The notes below the pieces were generated by a model. The model was not told the origin of the DNA. It did no database searches and worked only from the letters and a program-made list of their open reading frames with translations. Source: Alphaproteobacteria bacterium UBA2966 (lineage in GTDB: Bacteria > Pseudomonadota > Alphaproteobacteria > UBA2966). From it: a DNA stretch of 28,412 nt. Positions 1-7,860 of this stretch are shown here, one piece after another. Location of the stretch: the NCBI GenBank assembly GCA_002348365.1, contig DEBC01000008.1:1-28412 (forward strand), written 5' to 3'. Numbering within the stretch: position 1 is the stretch's first letter; each line of letters opens with the position of its first letter. The position numbers and the translations under genes are program-made.

Positions 1-77
1 GCGCCTGTTAAGAATTTCGATTAGGGTATTGCCCTCAATTCACATAAAGTGCTGCCCCCTACGTCAGAAAGGGAATG

Positions 78-105
78 TGCCCCGGCTGGGCAAGGGGGGT
101 TTTTT
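78..105 (+). terminator. possible terminator upstream of the URC cluster
   Basis: A short G+C stem (TGCCC 78-82, GGGCA 88-92) is followed by a G run and six T (100-105). The G run could also pair with the C run at 80-83. It may end transcription from a gene to the left of the window. It lies upstream of the preferred start of the next gene, so it argues against initiation at 49. The stem is short, so this is tentative. Confidence 0.3.
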
Positions 106-141
106 ACTGACGCGGCCCGAACTGAGCCATTGAGGTCCGAC

Positions 142-1404
142 ATGAATGCGACAACGCCAGGCAAGAAGAAGCACATCGTCCTGGCTTCCCATCCAAGCGG
201 AAACGGAGAGAAACCTCCGCCCGTCACGTGGGGAGCGGCATCGCCTCGTGACCGGGGACCCATCGTTGCATCGTTGGCGGATCCGGCCCGGCGCAATGTA
301 ATCGGTACGCACTCAGGTGCTTACGGTCTCTACCGTGCTTTGGCCGTGGCCGCCGGAACACTGGACCCGGTTCACATCCCGGATCTGACGGATACCTCGC
401 CTGCCGCCTCGATCGGACCCCACCCGCAGTGGCATCAGCCGGACAAGATTGTCTCGCTTGATCCTTTCGGTCATGTCGTCAGTGATGCATTCGCGGACGA
501 GCTTGGTGAGGGCTGGGACATTCGGCCCACAATCGCCGTAACCCGGGCTCACGTGAACATGCCGGAAATCAAGGAGGCCATACGCGAAGGTCGCCTGATG
601 CCCGACGGCGATATTCTGACGGATGCGGGGAGCGTGCGCGTGACCAAGGCGGCCATCGAACCCGTATGGTATCTGCCGGGTATCGCGGAGCGCTTCGGCG
701 TCAGCGAAAGCGATCTTCGGCGAAGCCTGTTTGAGCACTCGGGGGGCATGTTTCCGGAACTCATCACCCGCCGCGACCTCAAGATGTTCATGCCGCCGAT
801 CGGCGGAATTACCGTTTACTGCTTTGGCAATATGGCGGCGTTGACCACACCCGTGGGCAAGCTCGCCTGCCGCGTGCACGACGAATGCAATGGTTCGGAC
901 GTATTCGGTTCCGACATTTGCACGTGCCGGCCCTATCTCGCCCACGGCGTGGAGGTTTGCATCGAAACGGCGCAGGAAGGTGGCGCCGGCCTGATCATTT
1001 ACAGCCGAAAAGAGGGCCGGGCGCTGGGTGAAGTCACCAAGTTCCTCGTCTACAACGCCCGCAAACGTCAGGAAGGCGGAGATCGGGCCGAGACATACTT
1101 CGAACGGACTGAATGCGTCGCAGGAGTGCAGGACCTACGCTTTCAGGAGCTCATGCCAGACGTCCTGCACTGGCTGGGGATCACCCAGATCGACAGGTTC
1201 GTGTCGATGAGCGATCAGAAGCACGACGCCATCACCCGCCAGGGTATTGAAATACTGGAGAGAGTACCGATTCCCGACGGCCTCGTGCCCCCGGATGCGC
1301 AGGTCGAAATCGAGGCAAAGAAGGCGGCAGGCTACTTCAGCCACGAAGGACCGCCTACCGAAGAAGAACTCGCGGCCGTCAGAGGCCGCGACCTTCACGA
1401 CTGA
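142..1404 (+). CDS. urc1: GTP cyclohydrolase II-like protein of the URC uracil-catabolism pathway (Urc1)
   Basis: The 420-aa protein has a C-terminal half homologous to GTP cyclohydrolase II (RibA) and a long N-terminal region typical of the Urc1 branch. The zinc site is intact: C249, C260 and C262 in a C-x10-C-x-C arrangement after RVHDE. The next RibA motif reads YSRKEGRALG instead of the usual Y-x-RQEGRGIG, and the late TNNP-type motif of RibA is replaced by MSDQKHDA. That suggests a related but changed substrate or reaction rather than riboflavin synthesis. ATG 142 is preferred over an in-frame start at 49: GAGG lies at 132-135, six bases before it, and the conserved sequence starts just after. 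The next two genes are DUF1688 (Urc4) and uracil phosphoribosyltransferase, the other core URC genes. In yeast and bacteria URC1 is known to be needed for growth on uracil as nitrogen source; its exact chemistry I infer to act on a uridine nucleotide. Plain RibA is the alternative, made unlikely by context. Confidence 0.9.
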   Translation: MNATTPGKKKHIVLASHPSGNGEKPPPVTWGAASPRDRGPIVASLADPARRNVIGTHSGAYGLYRALAVAAGTLDPVHIPDLTDTSPAASIGPHPQWHQPDKIVSLDPFGHVVSDAFADELGEGWDIRPTIAVTRAHVNMPEIKEAIREGRLMPDGDILTDAGSVRVTKAAIEPVWYLPGIAERFGVSESDLRRSLFEHSGGMFPELITRRDLKMFMPPIGGITVYCFGNMAALTTPVGKLACRVHDECNGSDVFGSDICTCRPYLAHGVEVCIETAQEGGAGLIIYSRKEGRALGEVTKFLVYNARKRQEGGDRAETYFERTECVAGVQDLRFQELMPDVLHWLGITQIDRFVSMSDQKHDAITRQGIEILERVPIPDGLVPPDAQVEIEAKKAAGYFSHEGPPTEEELAAVRGRDLHD

Positions 1405-1418
1405 CCCGGATCGATCCG

Positions 1419-2669
1419 TTGACGGGCGTCGATGACGATCGCGCCGCCGCCGCGCGCTTGATGCGGGCTGCGGCCGTTCGCGATCGTGCGGTGGAGCTCC
1501 TGGAGATCGGCGAGCAGGACGGCCTGCAGCACTTCGCAATCGACATGGACAGACTCGACGCAGCGGTGACCTACGTCGCGGATGTGGTGCGGAAAAATTT
1601 TCCGGACCTGAACGTCCCGTTTCACAGCCGATGGCGCCATTTCTCCGTAGGTGGGCGGGACCGCTGGGCTGAGATCCGAGACCGACTCGACACGGCTTCG
1701 CCGGCGGAAGTCGGACGTATTCAGTTCGACCTCGTCATTACCAGCGTACTGCTTGACGCCGGGGCCGGAGAAAGTTGGCGCTACATCGAGACCGCATCGG
1801 GGCAAACATTTCGTCGCTCGGAAGGCCTGGCGGTGGCGAGTTTCGAACTGTTCAACTCTGGAATGCTCTCGGGTGACGCGGCATCGCCCCTGCAGGCCGA
1901 TGCCGCCGGACTCGCCGCGCTCACCGAGCAGGATCTCGGCAGGTCATTCCAGGTAACGGAGCAAAATCCACTGGTCGGCGTTTCCGGCCGAACCGAGCTC
2001 ATGCGCCGATTGGCGACGACCATCGAAAGACGCAGCGACCTCTTCGGCAGTGAGAGAGGACAGGCGGCCCGTGTCGGAAACCTCTTTGACGGCATCGCCA
2101 GGTATGCCCGTGAAGGAACCATCGCCGCGCCCGACATCCTCGGAGTGGTCCTGGACGGCTTCGGTGATCTGTGGCCGGGCCAGTTGATGCTTGGTGGCGT
2201 GAACCTGGGGGACACCTGGTACCATCCCGCCGTGCAGGCAGATGACGCCACGGCAGGCTTGATGCCATTCCACAAGTTGTCGCAATGGCTGACCTACTCT
2301 CTGGTCGAACCATTGCAAGAGGCCGGCATCACAGTGACAGATCTTGACGGTCTCACCGGTCTGGCAGAATACCGAAACGGGGGTCTTTTCGTCGATCTGG
2401 GGTTGCTTCGGCCAAAACACGACGACGTCCTTTCGCGCGAGCATCGGGTCGACTCCGAGATTGTGGTGGAATGGCGGGCACTGACCATCGCTCTGCTTGA
2501 CCGCATTGCTGATCCTTTGCGGTCCGAATTGGGCCAGGACTCAGGGACATTCCCACTTGCCAAGATCCTCGAAGGCGGAACGTGGCAAGCCGGGCGCCGC
2601 ATCGCGGCCGAGCGACGCAGTGGGGGAGGTCCCCCGATCCGTACCTTGAGCGAAGGCACGGTTTTCTAG
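1419..2669 (+). CDS. urc4: DUF1688 family protein, URC pathway (Urc4)
   Basis: The 416-aa protein matches the DUF1688/Urc4 family in length and sequence. Recognisable stretches are the helical N-terminus (AAAVRDRAVELL), the PFHSRWRHF block near residue 70, and the WYHPAV and LVPFHKLSQWL-like block (here MPFHKLSQWLTYSL) near residues 270-295. It is known genetically as essential for uracil degradation by the URC route; the reaction is not something the sequence shows. The start is TTG 1419, 14 bases after the urc1 stop. It keeps the conserved N-terminal helix; an ATG at 1461 would cut into that helix. It sits between urc1 and the uracil phosphoribosyltransferase gene, and the short gaps suggest one transcript. 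Confidence 0.88.
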   Translation: MTGVDDDRAAAARLMRAAAVRDRAVELLEIGEQDGLQHFAIDMDRLDAAVTYVADVVRKNFPDLNVPFHSRWRHFSVGGRDRWAEIRDRLDTASPAEVGRIQFDLVITSVLLDAGAGESWRYIETASGQTFRRSEGLAVASFELFNSGMLSGDAASPLQADAAGLAALTEQDLGRSFQVTEQNPLVGVSGRTELMRRLATTIERRSDLFGSERGQAARVGNLFDGIARYAREGTIAAPDILGVVLDGFGDLWPGQLMLGGVNLGDTWYHPAVQADDATAGLMPFHKLSQWLTYSLVEPLQEAGITVTDLDGLTGLAEYRNGGLFVDLGLLRPKHDDVLSREHRVDSEIVVEWRALTIALLDRIADPLRSELGQDSGTFPLAKILEGGTWQAGRRIAAERRSGGGPPIRTLSEGTVF

Positions 2670-2698
2670 AGGATTACAGACAACAGAAAGGGGAAAGC

Positions 2699-3331
2699 AT
2701 GCCGCAAGATGCCACCGTCGTCGATCACCCGCTCGTCCGCCACAAACTCTCCTTGATGCGTGCAAAGGACACACCCACGGCAGAATTCCGCCAGTTGCTG
2801 CGTGAGACGGCATTACTCCTGGGCTATGAAGTGCTCCACGACCTGCCCCTGACCACACAGACAATCGAGACTCCATTGGCTCCCATGGAGGCGCCGAAAC
2901 TGGAGGGGAAGAAACTCGTTCTCGTCTCGATCCTCCGCGCGGGAACCGGCCTCCTTGACGGTTTGCTGGATCTCGTTCCAGCGGCCCGGGTGGGTCACAT
3001 AGGGCTGTACCGCGACCCCGAGACGCTGGAAGCCATCGAGTATTACTTCAAGGTGCCCGGCAACCTGGAAGACCGGCAGGTCGTGGTCGTCGATCCCATG
3101 CTGGCGACGGGGCATTCCGCAATCGCGGCTGTCGCAAGACTCAAGCAGGCTGGCGCAAAAAGCATCAAATTCCTCTGTCTGCTGGCAGCGCCCGAGGGCG
3201 TCGCGGCCTTCGAAGCGGCGCACCCCGACGTTCCGGTTTTCACGGCGGCGATCGATGACCACCTGAACGATCATGGCTATATCATCCCGGGTTTGGGTGA
3301 TGCCGGCGATCGCCTTTATGGAACGAAATGA
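2699..3331 (+). CDS. upp: uracil phosphoribosyltransferase
   Basis: Converts uracil plus PRPP to UMP and diphosphate in the cytoplasm. The 210-aa length is that of bacterial Upp (about 208). The PRPP-binding loop DPMLATGHS is at residues 132-140, with H where most Upp have G, and the uracil-binding C-terminal motif GYIIPGLGDAGDRLYGTK is complete. ATG 2699 is preceded by AAAGGGGA at a good distance; a longer in-frame start at 2582 would overlap urc4 and add unrelated residues. In the URC pathway (URC6 in yeast) this enzyme feeds uracil into the nucleotide that is degraded further, so the neighbouring urc1 and urc4 suggest a catabolic role, perhaps besides salvage. Confidence 0.95.
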   Translation: MPQDATVVDHPLVRHKLSLMRAKDTPTAEFRQLLRETALLLGYEVLHDLPLTTQTIETPLAPMEAPKLEGKKLVLVSILRAGTGLLDGLLDLVPAARVGHIGLYRDPETLEAIEYYFKVPGNLEDRQVVVVDPMLATGHSAIAAVARLKQAGAKSIKFLCLLAAPEGVAAFEAAHPDVPVFTAAIDDHLNDHGYIIPGLGDAGDRLYGTK

Positions 3332-3367
3332 TGAGTGGGCCGCTGCCGCGAATGCCACGCGCAGGAA

Positions 3368-3442
3368 TGGAGCGGGCGATGAGATTCGAACTCACGACTT
3401 CGACCTTGGCAAGGTCGCGCTCTACCCCTGAGCTACGCCCGC
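3368..3442 (-). tRNA. tRNA-Gly (GCC anticodon)
   Basis: Read on the minus strand, the gene starts GCGGGCGTAGCTC and folds as a cloverleaf. The 7-bp acceptor stem GCGGGCG pairs with CGCCCGC, and the D arm contains AGCTCAGGGGTAGAGC. The anticodon stem CGACC/GGTCG has loop TTGCCAA (anticodon GCC), and the T arm contains GTTCGAATC. The discriminator is T and CCA is encoded (3368-3370). It stands alone between upp and the plus-strand deacylase gene. Confidence 0.96.
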
Positions 3443-3457
3443 AGTCCCGGGATACAT

Positions 3458-3477
3458 GCCGCCACACTCGTGGCGGC
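3458..3477. repeat. perfect 8-bp inverted repeat with tetraloop just upstream of tRNA-Gly
   Basis: GCCGCCAC at 3458-3465 and GTGGCGGC at 3470-3477 are separated by ACTC. On the minus strand this lies 15 bases upstream of the mature tRNA 5' end, so the hairpin would be in the pre-tRNA leader. No T run follows on either strand, so it is not a standard terminator. Confidence 0.6.
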
Positions 3478-3482
3478 GGGTG

Positions 3483-3510
3483 ATCATAACCATAGCCGGG
3501 CTGGACGCAA
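3483..3510 (-). promoter_or_regulatory. candidate promoter for tRNA-Gly
   Basis: On the minus strand, TATGAT (3483-3488) is a good -10 and TTGCGT (3505-3510) a partial -35, with a 16-base spacer. Transcription would begin near 3476, at the edge of the hairpin above. The -35 matches only in its TTG. Confidence 0.35.
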
Positions 3511-3626
3511 GCACCAAGAATTGAGCGACGTTCGCTGCACGGCGTCAGGGTCGGGGCCCGGGCATTCTTGGCATCGCCGCACCCCTTGGCTATCGTCGCG
3601 GGCCCACAAGCTACACGGGTTCAACC

Positions 3627-4148
3627 ATGCCTGCGACGGAACAAGATCTTAACCAGCGCCTTTCTGAGCTGAACATCGAATGCTCCACACTCCGCCATCC
3701 GGCTGTGTGGACGGTCGAGGAAAGCAAACGCCTGCGCGGTGATCTTCCTGGCGGGCACTGCAAGAGTCTGTTCCTCAAGGACAAGAAGGGGCGCCTCTTT
3801 CTGGTCGTCACGCTCGAAGACCGCGAGGTCGATTTGAAATGGTTGCGCAGACCCATCGGCGCCGCGCAACTCTCGTTCGGCCGGCCTGAGCTCCTGATGG
3901 AGGTATTGGGGGTCATTCCGGGCGCAGTGACGCCGTTTGGCCTGATCAACGATGTCGAGGCCCGCGTCCACGTCGTTCTCGACCGCGATATGTTGGAGCG
4001 CGACCCTCTCAACTATCACCCTCTGACCAACGAGGCGACGACAGCGATCGCCCCGAATGACCTCGTCGCCTTTGTGCATGCCTGTGGACACGAACCCCAG
4101 GTACTGGACTTCGACGAGTTGGATAGCCCGCAAGCCGAACAAAACTGA
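3627..4148 (+). CDS. prolyl-tRNA deacylase-like YbaK/ProX-domain protein (ProXp-ala/PrdX type)
   Basis: This 173-aa single-domain protein belongs to the YbaK/aminoacyl-tRNA-synthetase-associated superfamily. These enzymes remove wrongly attached amino acids from tRNA, and the PrdX/ProXp-ala branch clears Ala-tRNA(Pro). Visible features are the catalytic-type lysine in GGHCKSLFLKDKKG (K46, equivalent to the catalytic lysine known in ProXp-ala), the block VIPGAVTPFGLIND near residues 93-106, and HPLTNEATTAI with its conserved NxxT near residue 130. ATG 3627 is the first plausible start. It is followed 105 bases later by the thioredoxin-TPR gene, an arrangement common in alphaproteobacteria. Whether the substrate is Ala- or Cys-tRNA(Pro) cannot be read with certainty; overall length and motifs favour ProXp-ala. 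Confidence 0.87.
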   Translation: MPATEQDLNQRLSELNIECSTLRHPAVWTVEESKRLRGDLPGGHCKSLFLKDKKGRLFLVVTLEDREVDLKWLRRPIGAAQLSFGRPELLMEVLGVIPGAVTPFGLINDVEARVHVVLDRDMLERDPLNYHPLTNEATTAIAPNDLVAFVHACGHEPQVLDFDELDSPQAEQN

Positions 4149-4253
4149 TATCGCCGGACTTGGCGCGCGACACGCGTGCTATCATATTTGTCGAACTTCG
4201 GCAGCGGACTCGCCGACATAGCAAACATCTTCTTCACGGAACACAGAGACACC

Positions 4254-5168
4254 ATGGAACAGATTATCGGGGGCGAGGGGCTAGGAGCCCCGGACGGCGC
4301 TGCATTGATTAAAGAGGGCGACACGACTTCCTTCGGAGAGGATGTCATCCAGGCATCCATGGAGACGCCAGTCATCGTTGATTTCTGGGCGCCCTGGTGC
4401 GGCCCCTGCAAACAGCTGGGCCCCGCTATTGAGAAGGTTGTCACAGCGGCAGCGGGCGCCGTAAAACTGGTCAAGATCAACGTCGACGAGAACCAGCAAC
4501 TGGCAGCCCAGTTGCGTGTGCAGTCCATTCCGGCGGTATTCGCCTTCAAGAACGGCCAACCCGTTGACGGCTTCGTTGGCGCCCTTCCGGAAAGTCAAAT
4601 CAAGGCATTTGTGGAACGCCTCGCGGGCGAGATCGGGCCGTCGCCTGTCGAGGAAGCAACAGCCCATGCGCGCGCGCTGTTCGAGCAAGGCGATCTCGCT
4701 TCGGCAGCAGGGTTGTTCGGCGAGGCATTGAAGGCGGAGCCAGGCAATCCCGACGCTGCAGCCGGGCTCGCGAAGTGCTACATGGAAAATGGCGATCTGG
4801 AGCGTGCTCGCCAGACCCTGTCGGTCGTGCCACCCGAGCACCAGAACCACGCCGAAGTACGTAGCGTGGAAGCCGCGCTGACGCTGGCAGAGGGTTCGGG
4901 CGACACGGGTGACGTCCAGGAACTCCGTGCCAAAGTCGAATCCAATCCCAGCGATCACCAGGCTCGTTTCGAGCTGTCGGAAGCCCTGATGGCGGCAGGT
5001 CAGCGCGAGGAAGCGGTTGACGAGTTGCTCGAGATCATGCGCCGGGACCGGAACTGGAATGATGAAGCCGCGCGAAAACAGCTCATCACACTGTTCGAGG
5101 CATTCGGTCCAACCGATGAATTGACACTGAGCGGCCGGCGTCAATTGTCTTCACTATTGTTCTCGTGA
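4254..5168 (+). CDS. cnoX: thioredoxin-TPR chaperedoxin (CnoX/YbbN family)
   Basis: The 304-aa protein has an N-terminal thioredoxin fold (about 20-125) and C-terminal tetratricopeptide-type helices (about 130-300), the CnoX/YbbN layout. The active site is APWCGPCK with C49 and C52, so it should be redox active. E. coli CnoX has lost this motif, whereas the Caulobacter protein keeps it. The cis-proline is in QSIPAVFAF. CnoX proteins hold unfolding clients during oxidative stress and pass them to chaperones. ATG 4254 is preferred over an upstream in-frame start at 4176, whose extra residues do not look like the family. The stop overlaps the start region of the next gene (GTGA at 5165-5168), suggesting translational coupling. 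Confidence 0.9.
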   Translation: MEQIIGGEGLGAPDGAALIKEGDTTSFGEDVIQASMETPVIVDFWAPWCGPCKQLGPAIEKVVTAAAGAVKLVKINVDENQQLAAQLRVQSIPAVFAFKNGQPVDGFVGALPESQIKAFVERLAGEIGPSPVEEATAHARALFEQGDLASAAGLFGEALKAEPGNPDAAAGLAKCYMENGDLERARQTLSVVPPEHQNHAEVRSVEAALTLAEGSGDTGDVQELRAKVESNPSDHQARFELSEALMAAGQREEAVDELLEIMRRDRNWNDEAARKQLITLFEAFGPTDELTLSGRRQLSSLLFS

Positions 5169-5170
5169 CC

Positions 5171-5827
5171 ATGTCACCTGTCGTCGCGGCCGATACACTC
5201 TCGCCGACCATCCCGGTGTTCCCGCTGTCGGGGGCCTTGCTGCTGCCGCGCGGCGAACTCCCGCTCCACATCTTCGAGCAACGCTACCGAGACATGGTCC
5301 GTGACTCCGCGTCTGCCCACGGGCTGATCGGCATGATTCAGCCGATCGAACCAGAGTGGACCAGCGAGCAGCCGGATCTCTACCGAATTGGTTGTGTCGG
5401 CCGCGTCTCTGGTTTGCGGGAAACCGATGACGGACGTAATTACCTGACGCTCATAGGCCTTTGCCGCTACTCCGTTGTTGAAGAACTGCCCATGGCACAC
5501 GGCTACCGGGAAGTGGTTGCAAATTATGAGCATTTCCTTTCCGACCTCGATCCGCCACCGCCTTCGGGTGCCAATCGAGAAGAACTCCTGGCCGCGCTGA
5601 GAAACTATCTGGATGCGCGTGAGCTTGAGACCGACTGGACACAGATTGGCGATGTCGACGAAGAGACATTGATCAACGCTTTAGCCATGATGTGCCCGTT
5701 TGACCCGCGTGAGAAACAGGCACTTCTCGAAGCGCCAAGCCTGGCGGAGCGATCCGAGGCGTTGATCGCGCTGTTTAAAATGGGTGGAATGATTGCAAGT
5801 GGCGACGGGCCATCTTCATTGCAATAA
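5171..5827 (+). CDS. Lon N-terminal (substrate-binding) domain protein
   Basis: The 218-aa protein consists only of a Lon N-terminal PUA-like domain with its helical extension, without the AAA+ or protease parts. Typical motifs are IPVFPLSGALLLPRGELPLHIFEQRYRDM in the first 45 residues, IGCVGRV near residue 80 and a C-terminal MCPFDPREKQALLEA. It may bind protein substrates, but stand-alone family members have no firmly known role. The start is ATG 5171, or GTG 5165 overlapping the cnoX stop; both give nearly the same protein. It is conserved next to the thioredoxin-TPR and Trm112-like genes in alphaproteobacteria. Confidence 0.88.
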   Translation: MSPVVAADTLSPTIPVFPLSGALLLPRGELPLHIFEQRYRDMVRDSASAHGLIGMIQPIEPEWTSEQPDLYRIGCVGRVSGLRETDDGRNYLTLIGLCRYSVVEELPMAHGYREVVANYEHFLSDLDPPPPSGANREELLAALRNYLDARELETDWTQIGDVDEETLINALAMMCPFDPREKQALLEAPSLAERSEALIALFKMGGMIASGDGPSSLQ

Positions 5828-5897
5828 ATTATTTGGGCAGTGAACTATTTGGATTTCTCTCGCCGCGTTCGAGGCCAATGGCGTGCCGGAGCACTCA

Positions 5898-6125
5898 ATG
5901 AACAGTGACAACAGTACAGTGGATCCTAAACTTCTCGAGATCCTTGTGTGCCCTCTGACCAAGGGTCCATTACAGTACGACCATCAGGCCCAGGAACTGA
6001 TCAGCGAGCAGGCTGGCCTGGCTTACCCGATCCGCGACGGAATCCCCATCATGCTCGTCGATGAAGCACGTCAGCTGGGCGGCGACGGGGCGACTTCTGA
6101 TGCGGACCCCTCCCAACATGAGTGA
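5898..6125 (+). CDS. Trm112/UPF0434 family small protein
   Basis: This 75-aa protein shows the family core: LLEILVCPLTKGPL, then an AGLAYPIRDGIPIML segment. In eukaryotes Trm112 activates methyltransferases; bacterial members are small zinc-ribbon-like proteins of unclear role. Only one cysteine remains, as is usual in alphaproteobacterial copies, so metal binding is doubtful. ATG 5898 is preceded by GGAG at 5888-5891; a GTG at 5883 would add five residues before the ribosome site. The last eight bases overlap the next gene (ATGAGTGA), so the two are probably translated together. Confidence 0.9.
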   Translation: MNSDNSTVDPKLLEILVCPLTKGPLQYDHQAQELISEQAGLAYPIRDGIPIMLVDEARQLGGDGATSDADPSQHE

Positions 6126-6492
6126 CGGTTCGGACAAGTCTCCGCGGCCGGTGGAGGTTCGGTTGAATAAGGAGGAGAAGGCCCTCGAGATCGACTTCGA
6201 TGACGGGTGTGTCTTTCGATATCCGGCGGAATTTCTCCGGGTTGAAAGCCCGTCCGCCGAGGTGCAGGGCCACAGTCCGAGCCAGAGAGTCATCGTACCA
6301 GGCAAGAAACAGGTCGCGATCCTCGGCCTCGAACCCATTGGACACTACGCGCTGCGCATTCGGTTCGATGACCAGCACGATACCGGGATTTACTCCTGGG
6401 CCTATCTGTACGAGATGGGGCGTGACCAGGACACTATCTGGCAGCGCTATGTTGAGGCGTTGGAGTCGAAAGGACTCAGCCGAGAAACCTAA
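6118..6492 (+). CDS. DUF971 protein (gamma-butyrobetaine hydroxylase-like N-terminal domain)
   Basis: The 124-aa protein equals a single DUF971 domain, the N-terminal domain of gamma-butyrobetaine hydroxylases. It has PVEVRLNKEEKALEIDFDDG at the start, FRYPAEFLRVESPSAEVQGH in the middle and GHYALRIRFDDQHDTGIYSW at the end. It has no oxygenase domain. Stand-alone members are often found near iron-sulfur or ubiquinone genes, and here a UbiH-family gene follows in convergent orientation. ATG 6118 overlaps the end of the Trm112-like gene by eight bases. Function is unproven; a binding or scaffold role is inference. Confidence 0.87.
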   Translation: MSDGSDKSPRPVEVRLNKEEKALEIDFDDGCVFRYPAEFLRVESPSAEVQGHSPSQRVIVPGKKQVAILGLEPIGHYALRIRFDDQHDTGIYSWAYLYEMGRDQDTIWQRYVEALESKGLSRET

Positions 6493-6527
6493 GCCCGGGC
6501 TGGGAACTCTCCCGAATCATGTATTCG

Positions 6528-7763
6528 CTATAGCGCCGCACCGTGGAGCATACGTGGCAGCTTTCCAACGGTACCCCGGGCGTGACGCATGAAAAAACGC
6601 TTCAATGGGGGAGTGCAGTTGACGGCCGCTAGGCCCAGATCCCGCACCGCCCGAACGGCTCCGACATCATTTGAAAACAGCCGGTTCAGCCCATCTGTGA
6701 CGGCAAGAAGCGTCAAAGAATCGAACCTTCGCCATTTTTCATAGCGGGCAAGGACTTCAGCGCTGCCAATATCGAGGCCCAGACGAGCCGCATCGATCAC
6801 GACTTCCGCAAGGGCCGCCACATCACGAAACCCCAGGTTGAGTCCCTGCCCTGCGATCGGGTGCATGCCATGCGCTGCGTCGCCCACAAGAGCCAGCTTC
6901 TCCGCCGTGTATGATTCGGCATTGTGCAGCGATAACGGATAGCACCAGCGTGGCCCCGCTGCCTCGGTGTCTCCCAAGAAACCGCCGATTCTCTTCCGCA
7001 TCTCATTGTTGAATGCCGTTTCCTCCAACGACATCAGCCGATCCGCCATGGCTGATGGCTCGGTCCAGACCAAAGAAGCGCGATTTCCCGTCAAGGGCAG
7101 GATTGCGAAGGGACCCGCGGGCAGAAACCGTTCATGCGCGACGCCACGGTGAGGCCGTTCATGGACAATAGTGCAGACAATGCCGGATTGGGCATAGGAC
7201 CAGCCCTGGGTACGAATCCCAGCAGCTTCCCGGACCGGAGACATGCGGCCGTCCGCCGCAACCGCGAGACGCCCGCGTACCGTCAGCCCGCCGTTCAATC
7301 GGGCGATGACACCCGAGTCGGACCTCTCGAGTCCTTCGAGTTCAGCGGGAGCGAACAAAGAAACGTCGGAAACTTCCGCAATGGCATCAAACAGCCCGCG
7401 TCTTAAATGCCGATTCTCCAGCATATAGCCCAGTGGTCCATCACCGAGATCCCGGTGATCGTAGTGAAGGAACAGCGGTGAACTTCCTTCACTGACACGG
7501 ATGTCGAGAATAGGCTCGGCCTCGTCAGCCATATGCGCCCAGGCACCGATAGCATTCAGGGCACGGTAGCTCGCATAGGCAATGGCCGAGGCGCGTCCGT
7601 CGAACGGCATGTCGGTCATTTCCGCTGGATCCAGTCGGTCTACGAGCGCCACGCGAAGACCTGCGCCACCGAGCGCGACCGCGAGCGTGGCGCCAACCAT
7701 GCCGCTTCCGACGATGATGACATCTGCTTCGAGTTGAGTTTTCTGGCGGTTTATATTGGCCAT
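6528..7763 (-). CDS. UbiH/UbiF/COQ6-family FAD-dependent hydroxylase (ubiquinone biosynthesis)
   Basis: The 411-aa flavoprotein monooxygenase has the dinucleotide-binding GSGMVG at residues 19-24, an AADGRMSPVRE motif near 165-175, and the FAD/NADPH motif LVGDAAHGMHPIAGQGLNLG near residue 290. Members hydroxylate the aromatic ring of ubiquinone precursors. Alphaproteobacteria often have one or two broad-specificity enzymes (UbiL, UbiM, UbiH), so the exact position cannot be assigned. ATG 7763 is preferred: the long upstream in-frame extension runs into the divergent amidase gene and lacks family features. It faces the DUF971 gene tail to tail, 35 bases apart. Confidence 0.9.
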   Translation of the reverse strand: MANINRQKTQLEADVIIVGSGMVGATLAVALGGAGLRVALVDRLDPAEMTDMPFDGRASAIAYASYRALNAIGAWAHMADEAEPILDIRVSEGSSPLFLHYDHRDLGDGPLGYMLENRHLRRGLFDAIAEVSDVSLFAPAELEGLERSDSGVIARLNGGLTVRGRLAVAADGRMSPVREAAGIRTQGWSYAQSGIVCTIVHERPHRGVAHERFLPAGPFAILPLTGNRASLVWTEPSAMADRLMSLEETAFNNEMRKRIGGFLGDTEAAGPRWCYPLSLHNAESYTAEKLALVGDAAHGMHPIAGQGLNLGFRDVAALAEVVIDAARLGLDIGSAEVLARYEKWRRFDSLTLLAVTDGLNRLFSNDVGAVRAVRDLGLAAVNCTPPLKRFFMRHARGTVGKLPRMLHGAAL

Positions 7764-7860
7764 TCCATAAACATTGCGCTCCCGGCCCGGAGTGTCCAGC
7801 CGTTCCAATGCAATCCTGCCTGTCATTGTGAGGGAAAGGCCAGACGGGTAGTCTTCGCGT

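Noticed and set aside
49..141. N-terminal extension of the Urc1 reading frame
   Set aside because: It crosses a possible terminator, has no ribosome site and no family-like residues. ATG 142 has GAGG at a proper distance.
4281..5144. Minus-strand open frame of 287 codons
   Set aside because: It lies fully opposite cnoX, whose thioredoxin motif is clear; the antisense protein has no family features.
6492..6501. Palindrome AGCCCGGGCT between the DUF971 and ubiH-like genes as a bidirectional terminator
   Set aside because: No T run on either side and no loop; too short to call.
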